Assembly (NCBI GenBank): GCA_037349105.1
Contig: JAYJMM010000104.1
Coordinates: forward strand, 1,150,001-1,214,000
From: Limnomonas spitsbergensis
Taxonomy: Eukaryota; Chlorophyta; Chlorophyceae; Chlamydomonadales
Direction: 5' to 3'
Length of the DNA stretch: 64,000 nucleotides
Below, piece by piece: positions 24,501-35,464 of the stretch (position 1 is its first letter; each line of letters begins with the position of its first letter). The position numbers and the translations under genes were made by a program. A model generated the notes under the pieces. That model searched no databases. It saw nothing but the letters and a program-made list of their open reading frames with translations, and was not told where the DNA came from.

Positions 24501-27500
24501 CGGGTTCAGTTTTGAAACCCACCCTGGCTGATACCCGTGGTCTGTTCGCCCAGGTGCCTACTTCGGCGCGAGCATCCTACTGATCGTTGGGGTGATCTCA
24601 GCTGGGATATTTTGGTATATCCGAGACCAGTTGAAGCTTTGTGGGCAGCTCATGGCTGTTGCAGGTAATGCATATTACATATTACGGCCTGGCTTGCTTA
24701 TTCAAACGCTGGACGCTGGTGCATGCAGATTGCAGCATAATGCAGCTCGATGAGTGTGTCAATAGTGTGTCTCTCTTGACGGTTGCATGACGGATATTTT
24801 GCAGTTCTCCTGATAGTTACCGGTAGTGATTGAATTTGTATGATGCATGAGTACTGTATTTGAGCATAGCGGTATAGGAAGCATGGCATGATGATACGCG
24901 CTAGCTGTCAACAACAGACCACGGCGTGCGCTGCATTGAGATTAGTTGACACAAAATGAGGTCCAAGAAGCTTGGATCTTAAGTTTGGAACACAAGGTCC
25001 TATCGGGTGCGGCTTGGATCCCTTATGCTGCCTTGGCTCATGCATACTCATGCTAGGCTCATGCATACTCATGCTTGGCTCATGCATACTCATGCTAGGC
25101 TCATGCATACTCATGCTTGGCTCATGCATACTCATGCTAGGCTCATGCATACTCATGCTTGGCTCATGCATACTCATGCAAGGCTCATGCATACTCATGC
25201 TAGGCTCATGCATACTCATGCTTGGCTCATACATACTCATGCTAGGCTCATGCATACTCATGCTAGGCTCATGCATACTCATGCTAGGCTCATGCATACT
25301 CATGCTAGGCTCATGCATACTCATGCTTGGCTCATGCATACTCATGCTAGGCTCATGCATACTCATGCTTGGCTCATGCATACTCATGCAAGGCTCATGC
25401 ATACTCATGCTAGGCTCATGCATACTCATGCTTGGCTCATACATACTCATGCTAGGCTCATGCAGACTCATGCTTGGCTCATGCATACTCATGCTAGGCT
25501 CATGCATACTCATGCTTGGCTCATGCATACTCATGCTAGGCTCATGCATACTCATGCTAGGCTCATGCATACTCATGCTTGGCTCATGCATACTCATGCT
25601 AGGCTCATGCATACTCATGCTAGGCTCATGCATACTCATGCTAGGCTCATGCATACTCATGCTTGGCTCATGCATACTCATGCTAGGCTCATGCATACTC
25701 ATGCTTGGCTCATACATACTCATGCTTGGCTCATGCAGACTCATGCTTGGCTCATGCATACTCATGCTTGGCTCATGCATACTCATGCTAGGCTCATGCA
25801 TACTCATGCTTGGCTCATGCAGACTCAGACTTGGCTCATGCATACTCATGCTAGGCTCATGCATACTCATGCTAGGCTCATGCATACTCATGCTTGGCTC
25901 ATGCATACCCATGCTTGGCTCATCCTGCTGGCTTCCAGGCAAGGGTCTTCAGGACTGTCCTAGCATCATCGTGGCTGCGATGAGCATGAAGTTCATCGGG
26001 ATCGGGATGATGGTCTTCTACTTCATGGCCCTGGTCTGCACCTTGTTAGTCGGCGAGGCAGTACCCAGCTCCCACAGGGATGTAATCAAGACGGGCCGTG
26101 GCGACTTGGCCAACTGCTTCAGTAATGACCCGGAAGGGGAACATCAATTGTACGTGGGGTTCATTGGGTGCTGGACTGCCTGGGAGCTAGGGACCAGAGA
26201 TCTTGGATTCTAGCAGGCGGGATACAAATTTTGAAATTTGTGAGGTTGACGCTCTGTCATGCAGGTTAAGCTTCATGTACACAAGCAAGCGTATGTTCGA
26301 AATGGGATTGGAGCCAGGGTTTGAAGTGGCACTTAGCTTGCTGCCTTACTGGGTGTGCTCTGGGTTTGAATCCTGCCCCCCCCTCCATGTGACATATGAG
26401 TATTATGAGAAGAACGTCTGATCCAGCTTTTGCAAAAGGCAGCTTGTTGTTGAGTGAGTCCTGCAGTGGCCTCTGACAAAAGCTGCGTGTCTCCTCTTTT
26501 TTGTTTGCTAGGCCATGCAGCGCCATCATTACAAGTTTCAATTAGCACCATGCTGAGCCGCATGGTGTGTGCATGACGATGGTGATGTTTTGGCCTTGTA
26601 CTTGTGTCGCCTGGATTTCAAGCTTGGCACAACCGAACTTGACTGAAATTGGTGTTTGCAATCCACTCTGTGCTGTGCTCTAACTGCCCTGTACAACAGC
26701 TCTATTTGTTGCTAAATCACTTCCCCTGACTGCTGTGCTACAGAATCGACTGCTGTGTCTTCGCTACCAAGGTTAGTCTTTGCCTTTGATGAGCAAGTAG
26801 CATCATGCCTTCAACACTGAGACCTTGGCTTTGGCTTGAGCTGCAGTTTTTCCTACGCTCTCACGCCTCCAGGGAGGCAGGATCTTCCCTAGTAGTCGTT
26901 TTCGTCACTCCTGAATCAGCTGATTTACGGTAGTGGTGCAGATATGGTCCACGCCCTGAGCTGTACCATTTGCTTTGTTGTCCCACTGGCAAAGGTTTCA
27001 CACATTATCTTCATACCAGTAGGCCTGCACTAGTAGCAAATAATTATTCTTCTTTCTTTCATACCAGATTCCCAGATCTCAACCTTAGATCAGGTGTGGC
27101 CTGAGATTCGCATCTCCTTCAAACCTCAGGTGATGTTTGGCCTGTGTAAACCTGCTGCTATGGCAGCATGTTGAACGAACCCATGCTAAACCCCTGCATT
27201 GATTTCCGAATTCAAACCTGCAGACCTGGGCAAGGGTGAACTTCTACTTTGCCTTGTCTGCGCTGATGTGGACCTCCCAAGTGCTCATGTCGCTGAAGCT
27301 GTACATGGTGGCCGACACCCTGGCCCAGTGGTATTTTCGTGAGTAGCGTAAAACCTGGTCGGCACGCTTAAAGACTCTGGATTGTTATTTAGGTTGTACA
27401 TCAGGTTCTGCGTAATATTGTTGACCAAATTCTACACCTGGATGTACACCAGGCAGACAAAACGGGTAAAGGAGTTGAAAGGTCTGAGCACTCACTAAAG

Positions 27501-30500
27501 GGCCAGGCTTTATAAAGTCCAGAGATGACAGAAATAGCAGGTATGATGAAGATCAACGGCACTAAAAAAGGCAGAAGTGCAAAAAATCAATGCCTGTGGG
27601 TCTTGTCCAGTCATATTCAAATAAAAGCGAGCTCCATCATGTGAATGCTCTAGGATTAAGGCAGGGCAGAGGCTGGAGACCAGTCTCACTTGTCGCACTT
27701 GGTCATGAGACTGCAAAACGGCGGCGCCTGTCGAATGATCCACCACACTGGCCCTGTGTCACGCTCCTGGGGGAACCCTGTGCGTGCGTGCAGAGGACCC
27801 CCTCTGGCACCGATTCTGCATCCCCTCGTTTGATTCTCAATGAACCCTGGATTCGATACCTGTGATCTTGTTTGTAGAGCCTGCTGGCAACACGGACCCG
27901 AAGTACCAGCCCTCAGTTATGGTTGCGTTACGCCATGGGCTGACATCCTCCTTTGGATCCATTTGCTTCGCCGGCCTGGTCCTGGCGATCATCAGGATCT
28001 TGCGCTATGCCTTGAACAAGGCGCAGAACTGCTCTAATGTGGGTTTTTATCACGGTGAAAACGCAGCCAGTTTTAGTCAAGGTAGCACGATATAGTAAGT
28101 CAGCATATCATATTCATATCGATGGAGCGTTGACTATGCTTGTGTTGTTGCATTCTCGCTTGCTGATTCCATATCTGGAAAGTCCACAGTCTGATACAAG
28201 GGAATTTCGAGCTCCCAAGCCAAACGTCCCATGTTAACCCCTTGATACGGTCTGTCAAAAATACTATATCGGACGATATGATATGATATGATGGCCAAAC
28301 ATAATATTTAGTGCTACCTTGGTTTTAGTTGTTTTCAAACGTGGGTTTGGACTGGATCCCTTTTTCAAACGTGGGTTCAGCCGGCATCGATTTTTTGAAT
28401 CTGGGCTTGCACAACATCGCTTATTCAAATATGTGGGTTCAGCCAGCATCGCTCTTTCAAATGTGGGTTCAGCTAGCGACATTTTTTCAAACGTGGGTTT
28501 GGGAAGCATAGCTTATTCCAATATATTGGGTCCAGCCAACGCAGATTTGTCAAATGTTGGTTAAGACAGCGTTGCTCATTTGAACGTGGGTCTGGCCAGC
28601 ACTGCACATCAGGCGATACGCCACCCCTGCTTGTCATCACCAGATGAACGGTTCCATATCTGAATGTCGACTCATGTGTCTTACCATCTTCAGTATCTGC
28701 ATTGGTTTTGATCCGCAGTCTTCCCTTTCGAATGTCGCAGGGCTTGTTGAAGTGTATATGCTGTCTCTTCAGCTATCTTGCCCAGGCAAGTTGTGTGTGT
28801 GGGGGGGGGGGCAGCAAGCCCTGCTGCTCGAGCCACCTGAAGTAGCCCGGTCAAGATTTGTCCTCGTTGGCTTTGGCTGACCGGCAGCTTATAGAAGGTG
28901 GCCTGGAGCACGCTGAAAGAATGGCAGGTAGAGATCAAACAGATCCATTTTAACTATGGGTCAAAATGGCATTTTCACCTATTTATTTTTCTATCAAACT
29001 AGTCTCATAGATCTATGCATCGAATGGGTCCTATCCATCCATTTCTATATTGGAAGGGTCTTGAGGAGATTTCATGACTTCTTTCAAAGATTGGACTGGA
29101 ATCGGGTCAGAAACTTTGTAGGAGCTGGTTGGGACCTGACCACTTAAACGCCTCCCACTGATGCCGCCAAGCAAATCTCGTCGCTGCTGTGGAATGGGTT
29201 TATGATCCCAGTGATTGGGCGGCGTTGCTTCAGGAAGCTGAAGTGAAGCTGCGTGGTCCCACTTCAATAAACCGTCGGACCCCTCTGGCCGCCCAGTAGT
29301 CCGAGGCGTGATTTTAGATAGGCTGGCCAGAGTTTTCTGCCCGTCCCATCCCCCTAAACCATGCGCTGAATTGCCCGGCGGGCCTTGCGCCCATCTTGCT
29401 GTAATATGCAGTTCCTCCTGGATCTGGTTGAGCAGTTCACGCACTTTGCAACGGTGGCCACAGCCATCTCAGGCAAGGGCTTCATGCCCGCAGCAAAGTG
29501 AGTGTGTGTGCGATTGTCTATTAGTGTGCAGCAAACACCTTTTTAGCAGTTCACACACGCTGCCGCGGTGGCCATGGCCATCTCGGGTGATGGCTTTGTA
29601 CCCGCTGCTAGGCGCGCAGATGGGATCCAACCAATGTGACTTCAATTGCGGACCAGGCCACATTTGGGTTGTTGCCGGCAGCCATCATTAGGCCCTTTGG
29701 TATAAAGCACTGCCAAGTGGGTCAGACTGTCAATTAACGGCATTTCCCCATGCCGCACCTTACCCTTTTACTTATGCTGTACCCGTTCCGACATCATTTG
29801 ACTGTACTGAACTTCTGTACCCTCTATCGAAGACTCCGTCCGCCCATCCCTGAAGCTGCTGCCACTCTTTCCTCCCCCACTGCCATTCAGAGACGCCCTT
29901 GCCTTGCTTAAACATAAATCCTTGGCCACCTACCGTCCTTCCTCTGTTGCCTTTCCTCTCCCTTTCTTGTCATTCAGGGACTTGCTTGACATGCTCAAGC
30001 GCAACTTCCTGGCCACCTACCGTCCTTCCTCTGTTGCTTCTCCTCTCCCTTTCTTGCCATGCAGGGACTTGCTTGACATGCTCAAGCGCAACTTCCTGGC
30101 CACCTACCATCCTTCCTCTGTTGCCTTTCCTCTCCCCTTTTCGCCATGCAGGGACTTGCTTGACATGCTCAAGCGCAACTTCCTGGCCACCTACTCGCTC
30201 TGGTGGATCCCTGACTTCACTTTGGGCATGACGGTGTTCCTGCTCACACTAGCGTGGAGCGTCATGGTCTATTTTGCTACCTACCTGTGAGAGCATTGGG
30301 CGATTGTTTTTCACGATTCAGACGCGGTTTTCGTTCCTGGTATCGTATTCTTCTGGGGATTGCTTTGCGATGCACTTTTTGAGGGTCGGGCAATCATCCA
30401 TCAGCAGTGATGGTTGTTCCGTTATTTCATTCTTCTGGGGCCTGCCTTGCGATTGACCAGAAAAGCTATGATGGTTGGGTGAAGGCTGGCGATACGATGC

Positions 30501-32771
30501 GTAGGATAATCTGACATCAGCAGGATGGTTCTCTTGGGGCTTGCTTTTGAGGGGTGAGGTTGTTTCAAACGAGACTACGGCGTAGAGGGAGGCGTGGAGG
30601 CAGGTTCAAAATGCATTTAAGCTGGCATGAAAGGAAAGCCAGTACCTGCGGGCGAGAGGGGGGGCGCAGAGCCAGCATATTGCAGGCCAGCATGCCGGCG
30701 CGGGGCCAGCAGACTTAGGCCAGCAAAATGCTGGCCAGATAGGGGCGCGGGGGCAACTCTGTGTGTGTGGGCATGGTGCGGATAAGTAGAAATGTTTCCA
30801 CATAATTTGTGTTTGATCTAGTATCCCCTGAATCTTGTATGCAGGGAGTGGAAGAAGCGCGATGATGCAGAGGTCCTTGCCTTTGCGGTGGCCTTTATCA
30901 CATTTTTCACAATGGGCTTCATCCTGCACTTTGTATCGTCTCTCATGGTGAGCCACTTCAGCGCACAGCTCACCCTGACTGAGAGAGCTAAACCCTAGTC
31001 CAGCTGGGAGGTGGACTAAACCCTAGTCTAGATGGGAGGTGGACTAAACCCTAGTCCAGCTGAGAGGTGGACTAAACCCTAGTCCAGCTGGGAGGTGGAC
31101 TAAACCCTAGTCCAGCTGGGAGGTGGACTAAACCCTAGTCCAGCTGGGAGGTGGACTAAACCCTGGTCTAAGTAGACTGCGTACTTCATACTGTCTGGGT
31201 GGGGCTGTCGAATTGTGTGTGCGGGGTGATAAACTGCCCTGCTCCTCCAAACACACGATTTGGGGTCCCAATCGGTAGAGATGTGGGTGGACTGTTGTTA
31301 TGCTAGTGTGTGGACTGTGTGTGGAATGTTGTTATGCTAGTGTGTGGACTGTGGGTGGATTGTTGTTATGCTAGTGTGTGGACTGTGTGTGGAATGTTGT
31401 TATGCTAGTGTGTGGACTGTGGGTGTACTGTTGTTATGCTAGTGTGTGGAATGTTGTTATGCTAGTGTGTGGACGGTGTGCCCTCCACATCTATTCCTGT
31501 ATCACATGGCCTTGGCCCCTGTCGCATTTACCGGAAAGGTACAGATTATATGATGTGAGGAAGGGCCCTCTCCGGGCTCCATCCCATTTGTTGTGGTCCT
31601 GCCCCACACTCGCCACTACCCATTGCACACTCTCCACCATGAACTCTCCACCCCTTGCTCACCCTCCCTTGTTCCCCCCCTGCCCTTGCTCTCCACCCCT
31701 CACGCTCCCTGCCCGCCCCTGCTTAAATCTCCTCTGTCCCTGACCCTCACAGCTGGATGGCGTCAACACAATCTACATCTGCTTTGCCTTTGACCGGGAC
31801 CGCAAGGTGGTCTCTCGCCCTGAGATCCACCAGGTAAGGAACGGAGGGGTACAGGATTATGAACTCAAAAGGAAGACAACACAATTCATGACTGTTAGAT
31901 ATTTTGTAAAATTTTAATGGGTTACAGGTGCCTGCGTGCTTCACATTCACTCACACTGCCGAATGGAATGGCGTAACCACGACATGGTGTGGACCGGTAA
32001 AAAAACAAAGGCTGGCCACTGTTAGCTTGTAAACACGCCGACTCTGGTCGAGCTGGTCGGGTTCAGGCGAAACTCGACATCGATGACACATGTGCATGAT
32101 CAGCGATCACAAGTGGGTTGATTTCACTGCCTGGCGGGGCTGATAAATTGATGCGAGCAGCAGGAAGAGCACCCGAGCAACCCTGCAACCTGCACTGTCT
32201 GCCTCAATTGGACCTGGACCACTCTTAATTGATTATAGTGAACCCTTGGCCACTCTTCATTACAGCGCAGGTCAGCTACAATTTAACCTTTCGCGGCCTA
32301 GGGCCAACTAACTAAGGAGGCTTGGTGCAACCAGACTTGCTCTTGGGTCCACTTATGGAAGGCATGTCAAGGTTTGGCCAACAGGCCCACATTGGCTATT
32401 CGGCTCAGTAGTGGTCTCTTCGCGGTCCTTTTAAGCTCACCTGCCGCACTCTCATAAGCACTGCCTTGGAGCCTGAAACCCTGTGACCCTGGACCCCCCT
32501 GCAGGTGTACGAGGGCATCCCATCCCTGTCTGGTTCGCTGATTCAGCAGCCGGACGGAGAAGTGGCCTACGGTGCGCAGCAACAGACCTCCTCGGCGCAT
32601 GTGCCAGGCTACAGTAACCTGCCTGCGTACGCAACCCCGCACTCATACGCGGGTGGGTCGAGCGGCTCGGTGGCTCCGCCCTCGTTTGAGGCTGCAGGGT
32701 ATGGCCAGCCCGCTTACAGTGGCCAGCTGCAGATGCAGTACGGGGCGCTGGGACCGCACGGGGGCAAGTAG
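21562..32771 (+). CDS. Choline transporter-like (CTL/SLC44) membrane protein, 13 exons
   Basis: Exons: 21562-21736, 22082-22202, 23235-23349, 24022-24151, 24554-24664, 25939 to about 26060, 27224-27338, 27878-28038, 29412-29497, 30152-30286, 30845-30947, 31753-31833 and 32505-32771. Phases agree throughout and give about 573 aa; only the end of exon 6 is uncertain (GTACCC at 26061 or GTAATC near 26081). The order is a cytosolic N-terminus, a first membrane helix (LYAYLSLLALATIGGIASF), a loop, then many helices. Family signatures are VADTLAQWYF (end of exon 7), FGSICFAGLVLAIIRILR (exon 8), AISGKGFMPAAK (exon 9) and DLLDMLKRNFLATYS (exon 10). The C-terminus is a Gly/Ser/Tyr/Gln-rich cytosolic tail. 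CTL proteins are plasma-membrane or organelle transporters linked to choline/ethanolamine uptake; the substrate here is unproven. The intron after exon 4 appears to use a GC donor. Confidence 0.9.
22670..23060. repeat. Degenerate CACAGTCT-rich repeat in CTL intron 2
   Basis: Scattered copies of AGCATGTCACAGTCT and CTCATGACCATTTCC recur through this intron. No coding signal in it. Confidence 0.5.
25026..25925. repeat. 21-bp minisatellite, about 43 copies, in CTL intron 5
   Basis: The unit CTCATGCATACTCATGCTAGG alternates between GCTAGG and GCTTGG forms. The period is a multiple of three with no stop in several frames, so heptapeptide ORFs (HEPSMSM on minus, LGSCILM and AWLMHTH on plus) run through it. 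One plus-strand frame even continues into exon 6. It lies wholly within the intron 24665-25938. Confidence 0.97.
28078..28321 (-). mobile_element. hAT-like MITE copy 2 (244 bp) in CTL intron 8
   Basis: The termini are CAAGGTAGCAC and GTGCTACCTTG, with a perfect 8-bp target duplication GTTTTAGT at 28070-28077 and 28322-28329. Internal sequence is the reverse complement of the copy at 12792-13032 (shared ATATGATATGATATGATGG and GGAGCGTTGACTATGC). Confidence 0.9.
28325..28600. repeat. Degenerate 28-30-bp repeat in CTL intron 8
   Basis: About nine diverged units of the type TTTTTCAAACGTGGGTTCAG with a GCCAGCATCG tail follow directly after the MITE. Non-coding. Confidence 0.75.
29548..29612 (+). 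repeat. Diverged tandem copy of CTL exon 9
   Basis: About 50 bp after exon 9, the sequence after TTTTTAG translates in the same phase as QFTHAAAVAMAISGDGFVPAAR, parallel to exon 9's EQFTHFATVATAISGKGF. The upstream LLDLVE part is missing and the donor position reads AGGCGCGC, with no GT. It is either a decaying duplicate or a rarely used alternative exon. Confidence 0.65.
29888..30215 (+). repeat. Four tandem copies (87 bp) of the exon-10 3' splice site and exon start
   Basis: The polypyrimidine tract, CAG and the codons for DLLDMLKRNFLATY recur with starts at 29978, 30065 and 30152 (period exactly 87 bp), plus a more diverged first copy beginning at about 29890. Only the last copy continues into the rest of exon 10. 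The period is 29 codons and the stretch has no in-frame stop, so use of an upstream acceptor would add 29 or 58 residues without a frameshift. Confidence 0.95.
30988..31170. repeat. 28-bp minisatellite, about 6.5 copies, in CTL intron 11
   Basis: The unit contains TAAACCCTAGTCCAGCTGGG and has a 28-bp period. It includes a telomere-like AAACCCTA word but is not a telomeric array. Confidence 0.9.
31284..31480. repeat. 34-bp minisatellite in CTL intron 11
   Basis: Units built on TGTTGTTATGCTAGTGTGTG with a GGACTG tail repeat about six times, some shortened. Non-coding. Confidence 0.85.
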
Positions 32772-34427
32772 ATGTAGCAGCGGGCTGTTCAGTCCGGATG
32801 GTTATCAGGAAGAGGACGGGTTAGGCTTCTGGATAACAAGCAAGGAGCTCGAGTGGTGCCTTGCTTGATATCCATTTGACATCAGCCTTGACACAGGCCC
32901 CGGCATGGCGTTTGTCCTCTTTCATTTATCATAAGGCTTGGCTGATTTATAATTCACACCGAACTTCCCTGCGCCTGGTGCGACTGTCATGCCTCCCTAT
33001 TTCATGGCACGCTCACCGGTACACGCGTTTTCAAATACTTGAACCATTAATCGTTATTGAATTTTCCGCTTAGATATTCTGCCTAGATTTTTACGGAGCT
33101 TGGCAAAGGCGCCAAGCAACATCAAAGGCCAGGTCAGGGTGTAGGGGCACCTGTGGTACAATTTATGCTCCTGAGGTACATAATTGTTTTTGAAGCAAGT
33201 CAGGGGCAGCCGGTAGTAATGATGTCGCTTTTATCCACCCGGGCCGATGTAGCTGCCCCCCGGCACCTGTATACCTGGGGGCCCCCCTTTCCACCGGGCG
33301 TAGTCTGTCGAAGCACATTCTGTTGGGACTGCCCAGTCGCCCAAGCCGTGGTGACATAGCTGGAAGCAGAGAGGCTGGAAGGGGCCCTCCCTCCTTTTGC
33401 ACCGCTCAGTACAGCGGATGTGTGGCTGCTCCGGGCCGCCACCGGACCGCAACAATAACCCAGGTATTACGGCTTTTGTGTGTGTGATCGATGTCCACGC
33501 TATGGAGAAAGATGCAGAAGGCTCTGGGAACCCCAAACTCGCGCTCTATCTAGTCCCACGGAACCTATCTTGGCTTCCCGGGTTGTAGCAACCTGCTTCT
33601 GGTCCTTCCTCCAGGACTTTGACATAACACCTCTGGGCCCTGCTCAAAAAGGCTCGGCCGCGTGGGCGCCCAACTGTCCCTTTGAAGAATAGAAAGGTAA
33701 GAGGGAGAGAAGGAGAAGAACACAATGTTGCCTACACGCATCCGGTTGGCGTTTAGGCAGCGCCTGCGGCCAACTACGGTGATGTGGTGTGGGCCACCGA
33801 TCCCCTCAGGCCGCGGCCTTGCCTCAAGAGCAAGATGCAGTCCAGCTTCCTCCTGCATCTGCACCATGCTGCAGGGCTACCTTCATTTGTCAGGTTCTGG
33901 GGAGGCCTTGACTTAAAACCCTTGATGGGATGACTATTGACTATCACCTTGATTAGCACAATTCTCATCTCTGGTCTCCATGTGTTTGTATTATCGTTTC
34001 AAAATCACTGTTATAATAATGAAATGGCTTACTTACAGAAGTTTCACATACTCATCTCAATGATGTTTACGAACAGTTCACACTTTTTAACACTTAACTC
34101 ACTTATGTTACGCGTCACACAGTTTCACACCTAGTTCACACATTTAAACCACTAAAACACTCACAGAAGTTTTTCACAGAATTGTAAAATTCCACTTCAA
34201 CTTCCTTCTCAATTTTCCTAGGAGGCGTCCAGCCGAACTCTTTTGCACCCACGTCATGTTTTATGGGCTAATCTTCTGCACTATGGGGTTCATTACCACG
34301 CTACTGCTCGGTGGTTGTGTGTTGGTTGCTTGCCCAGGGGGGTCACTGTTTGTGCTCGCTGTCCTAGCGTATTTAGTGTCTGTACTGTTTACAGGCACAA
34401 GTCCCATGCATCAAATGTGATGCCCCA
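32772..34427. other. Intergenic region after the CTL gene
   Basis: No gene is supported. Part of the sequence (33618-33720) matches the dispersed repeat also seen near 2530 and 3893. The stretch 33990-34200 is AT-rich with repeated TCACAC/ACTTA words. Confidence 0.45.
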
Positions 34428-34709
34428 TTGGACTGTAAAACCTCACCTCTGTCCGCTGCCAGTTGTGGGGTCATGAGGGAGATGCACATCCAGCCAATAC
34501 AGCGAAGTTGGTGGCAGCATGTACTTCGCTTCTACAACGCAGCGGTCACACCAGCAGCACAGCAAGACAGCCCACTCATGGCCGCAGCCATGGCGGCCAA
34601 CATGGAGCTCGCTGTCAGACTGGGCACCGGAGGGCGAAATTGGTGTAGGGAATTGCTAGGTGCTTTGGAGGAGCTGGAGCTGGGGTCAGCCGTCCTCAAA
34701 CTGCGGTAG
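34428..34709 (+). pseudogene. Possible retroelement-derived ORF fragment
   Basis: A 93-codon open frame ends at TAG (34707-34709). Its later part reads MREMHIQPIQRSWWQHVLRF, then a helical Ala/Leu-rich stretch ending in WCRELLGALEEL. A WW..VLRF motif followed by Ala-rich helices recalls the C-terminal region of reverse-transcriptase-like proteins in green-algal genomes, but no catalytic domain is present. The assignment is by impression only. A hAT-like MITE lies 65 bp downstream. Confidence 0.3.
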
Positions 34710-34774
34710 ACAGCGACTGACCTGCAGCCGCTACTTGTCCCAGAGGTGCTAGCGCTAGTTGATGCAGCATACGA

Positions 34775-34874
34775 CATGGTAGCACGATACAGCACAGGTT
34801 CAGCCGGATTGTACCACCACAGTGCCACGATATGGCTCGATGCGGCACAGGTGCATCCGGGTTGTGCTACCATG
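34775..34874 (+). mobile_element. hAT-like MITE, short form (100 bp)
   Basis: The termini are CATGGTAGCACGATACAG and TTGTGCTACCATG, with a perfect 8-bp target duplication GCATACGA at 34767-34774 and 34875-34882. The interior shares GCACAGGTTCAGCCGGATT with the copy at 16091-16200 (one or two differences). Confidence 0.9.
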
Positions 34875-35464
34875 GCATACGAGTGGGCCCAGCTGGATGC
34901 AGCTGGCAGAGGGGACCCCAGAGATCCTGCCACTGAACACAGGTCTGCGGCCACCCACCGCACCTGGCTTCAGTCTACGGCGGGTGCAGGCCAGGGGCCG
35001 CACCAGTCAAAGGGAGTGTGCTTGCGTGCGCACAAACTCAAGGCTGCATTCAGTTTTCTATGCCGTTACACTTTTGGGCCTTGCGAAAATGTGTCCAATT
35101 GACCATCTATCAGGTCGGAAGCAACAGAGTAAATGAGAGACTGACAGTGTTGCAGAAAGTATCATGTAGCATGCAAACATCTCCAGGTCGAAAAGCTCCA
35201 CTACAAGCATGTATAATAACAGAGTCATCAATTCGCCAGAAAGTTAATGACCATGTTCAATTCCATGGTCCAGCGCAAGTCTTACTCACTATGCCGTAAA
35301 ATCAGTTCGTACCATATTCATAGACATTTATTACCCCAGAAAAAAACGAGAAAATGAGGCGAAACGTTGTCTTGGCACCCCCGTGAGTACCGTTGAGCGC
35401 AGCCACGCACCCAGCACAACTGAATCGTCGCCCACAATCAGACTTTCAAACCATGCTTCCTTCC

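Noticed and set aside
24908..26213. HEPSMSM and LGSCILM repeat proteins
   Set aside because: The array lies between two phase-matched CTL exons and is best read as an intron.
29031..29444. 137-codon minus-strand ORF
   Set aside because: It is antisense to the end of CTL intron 8 and exon 9, with no recognisable domain.
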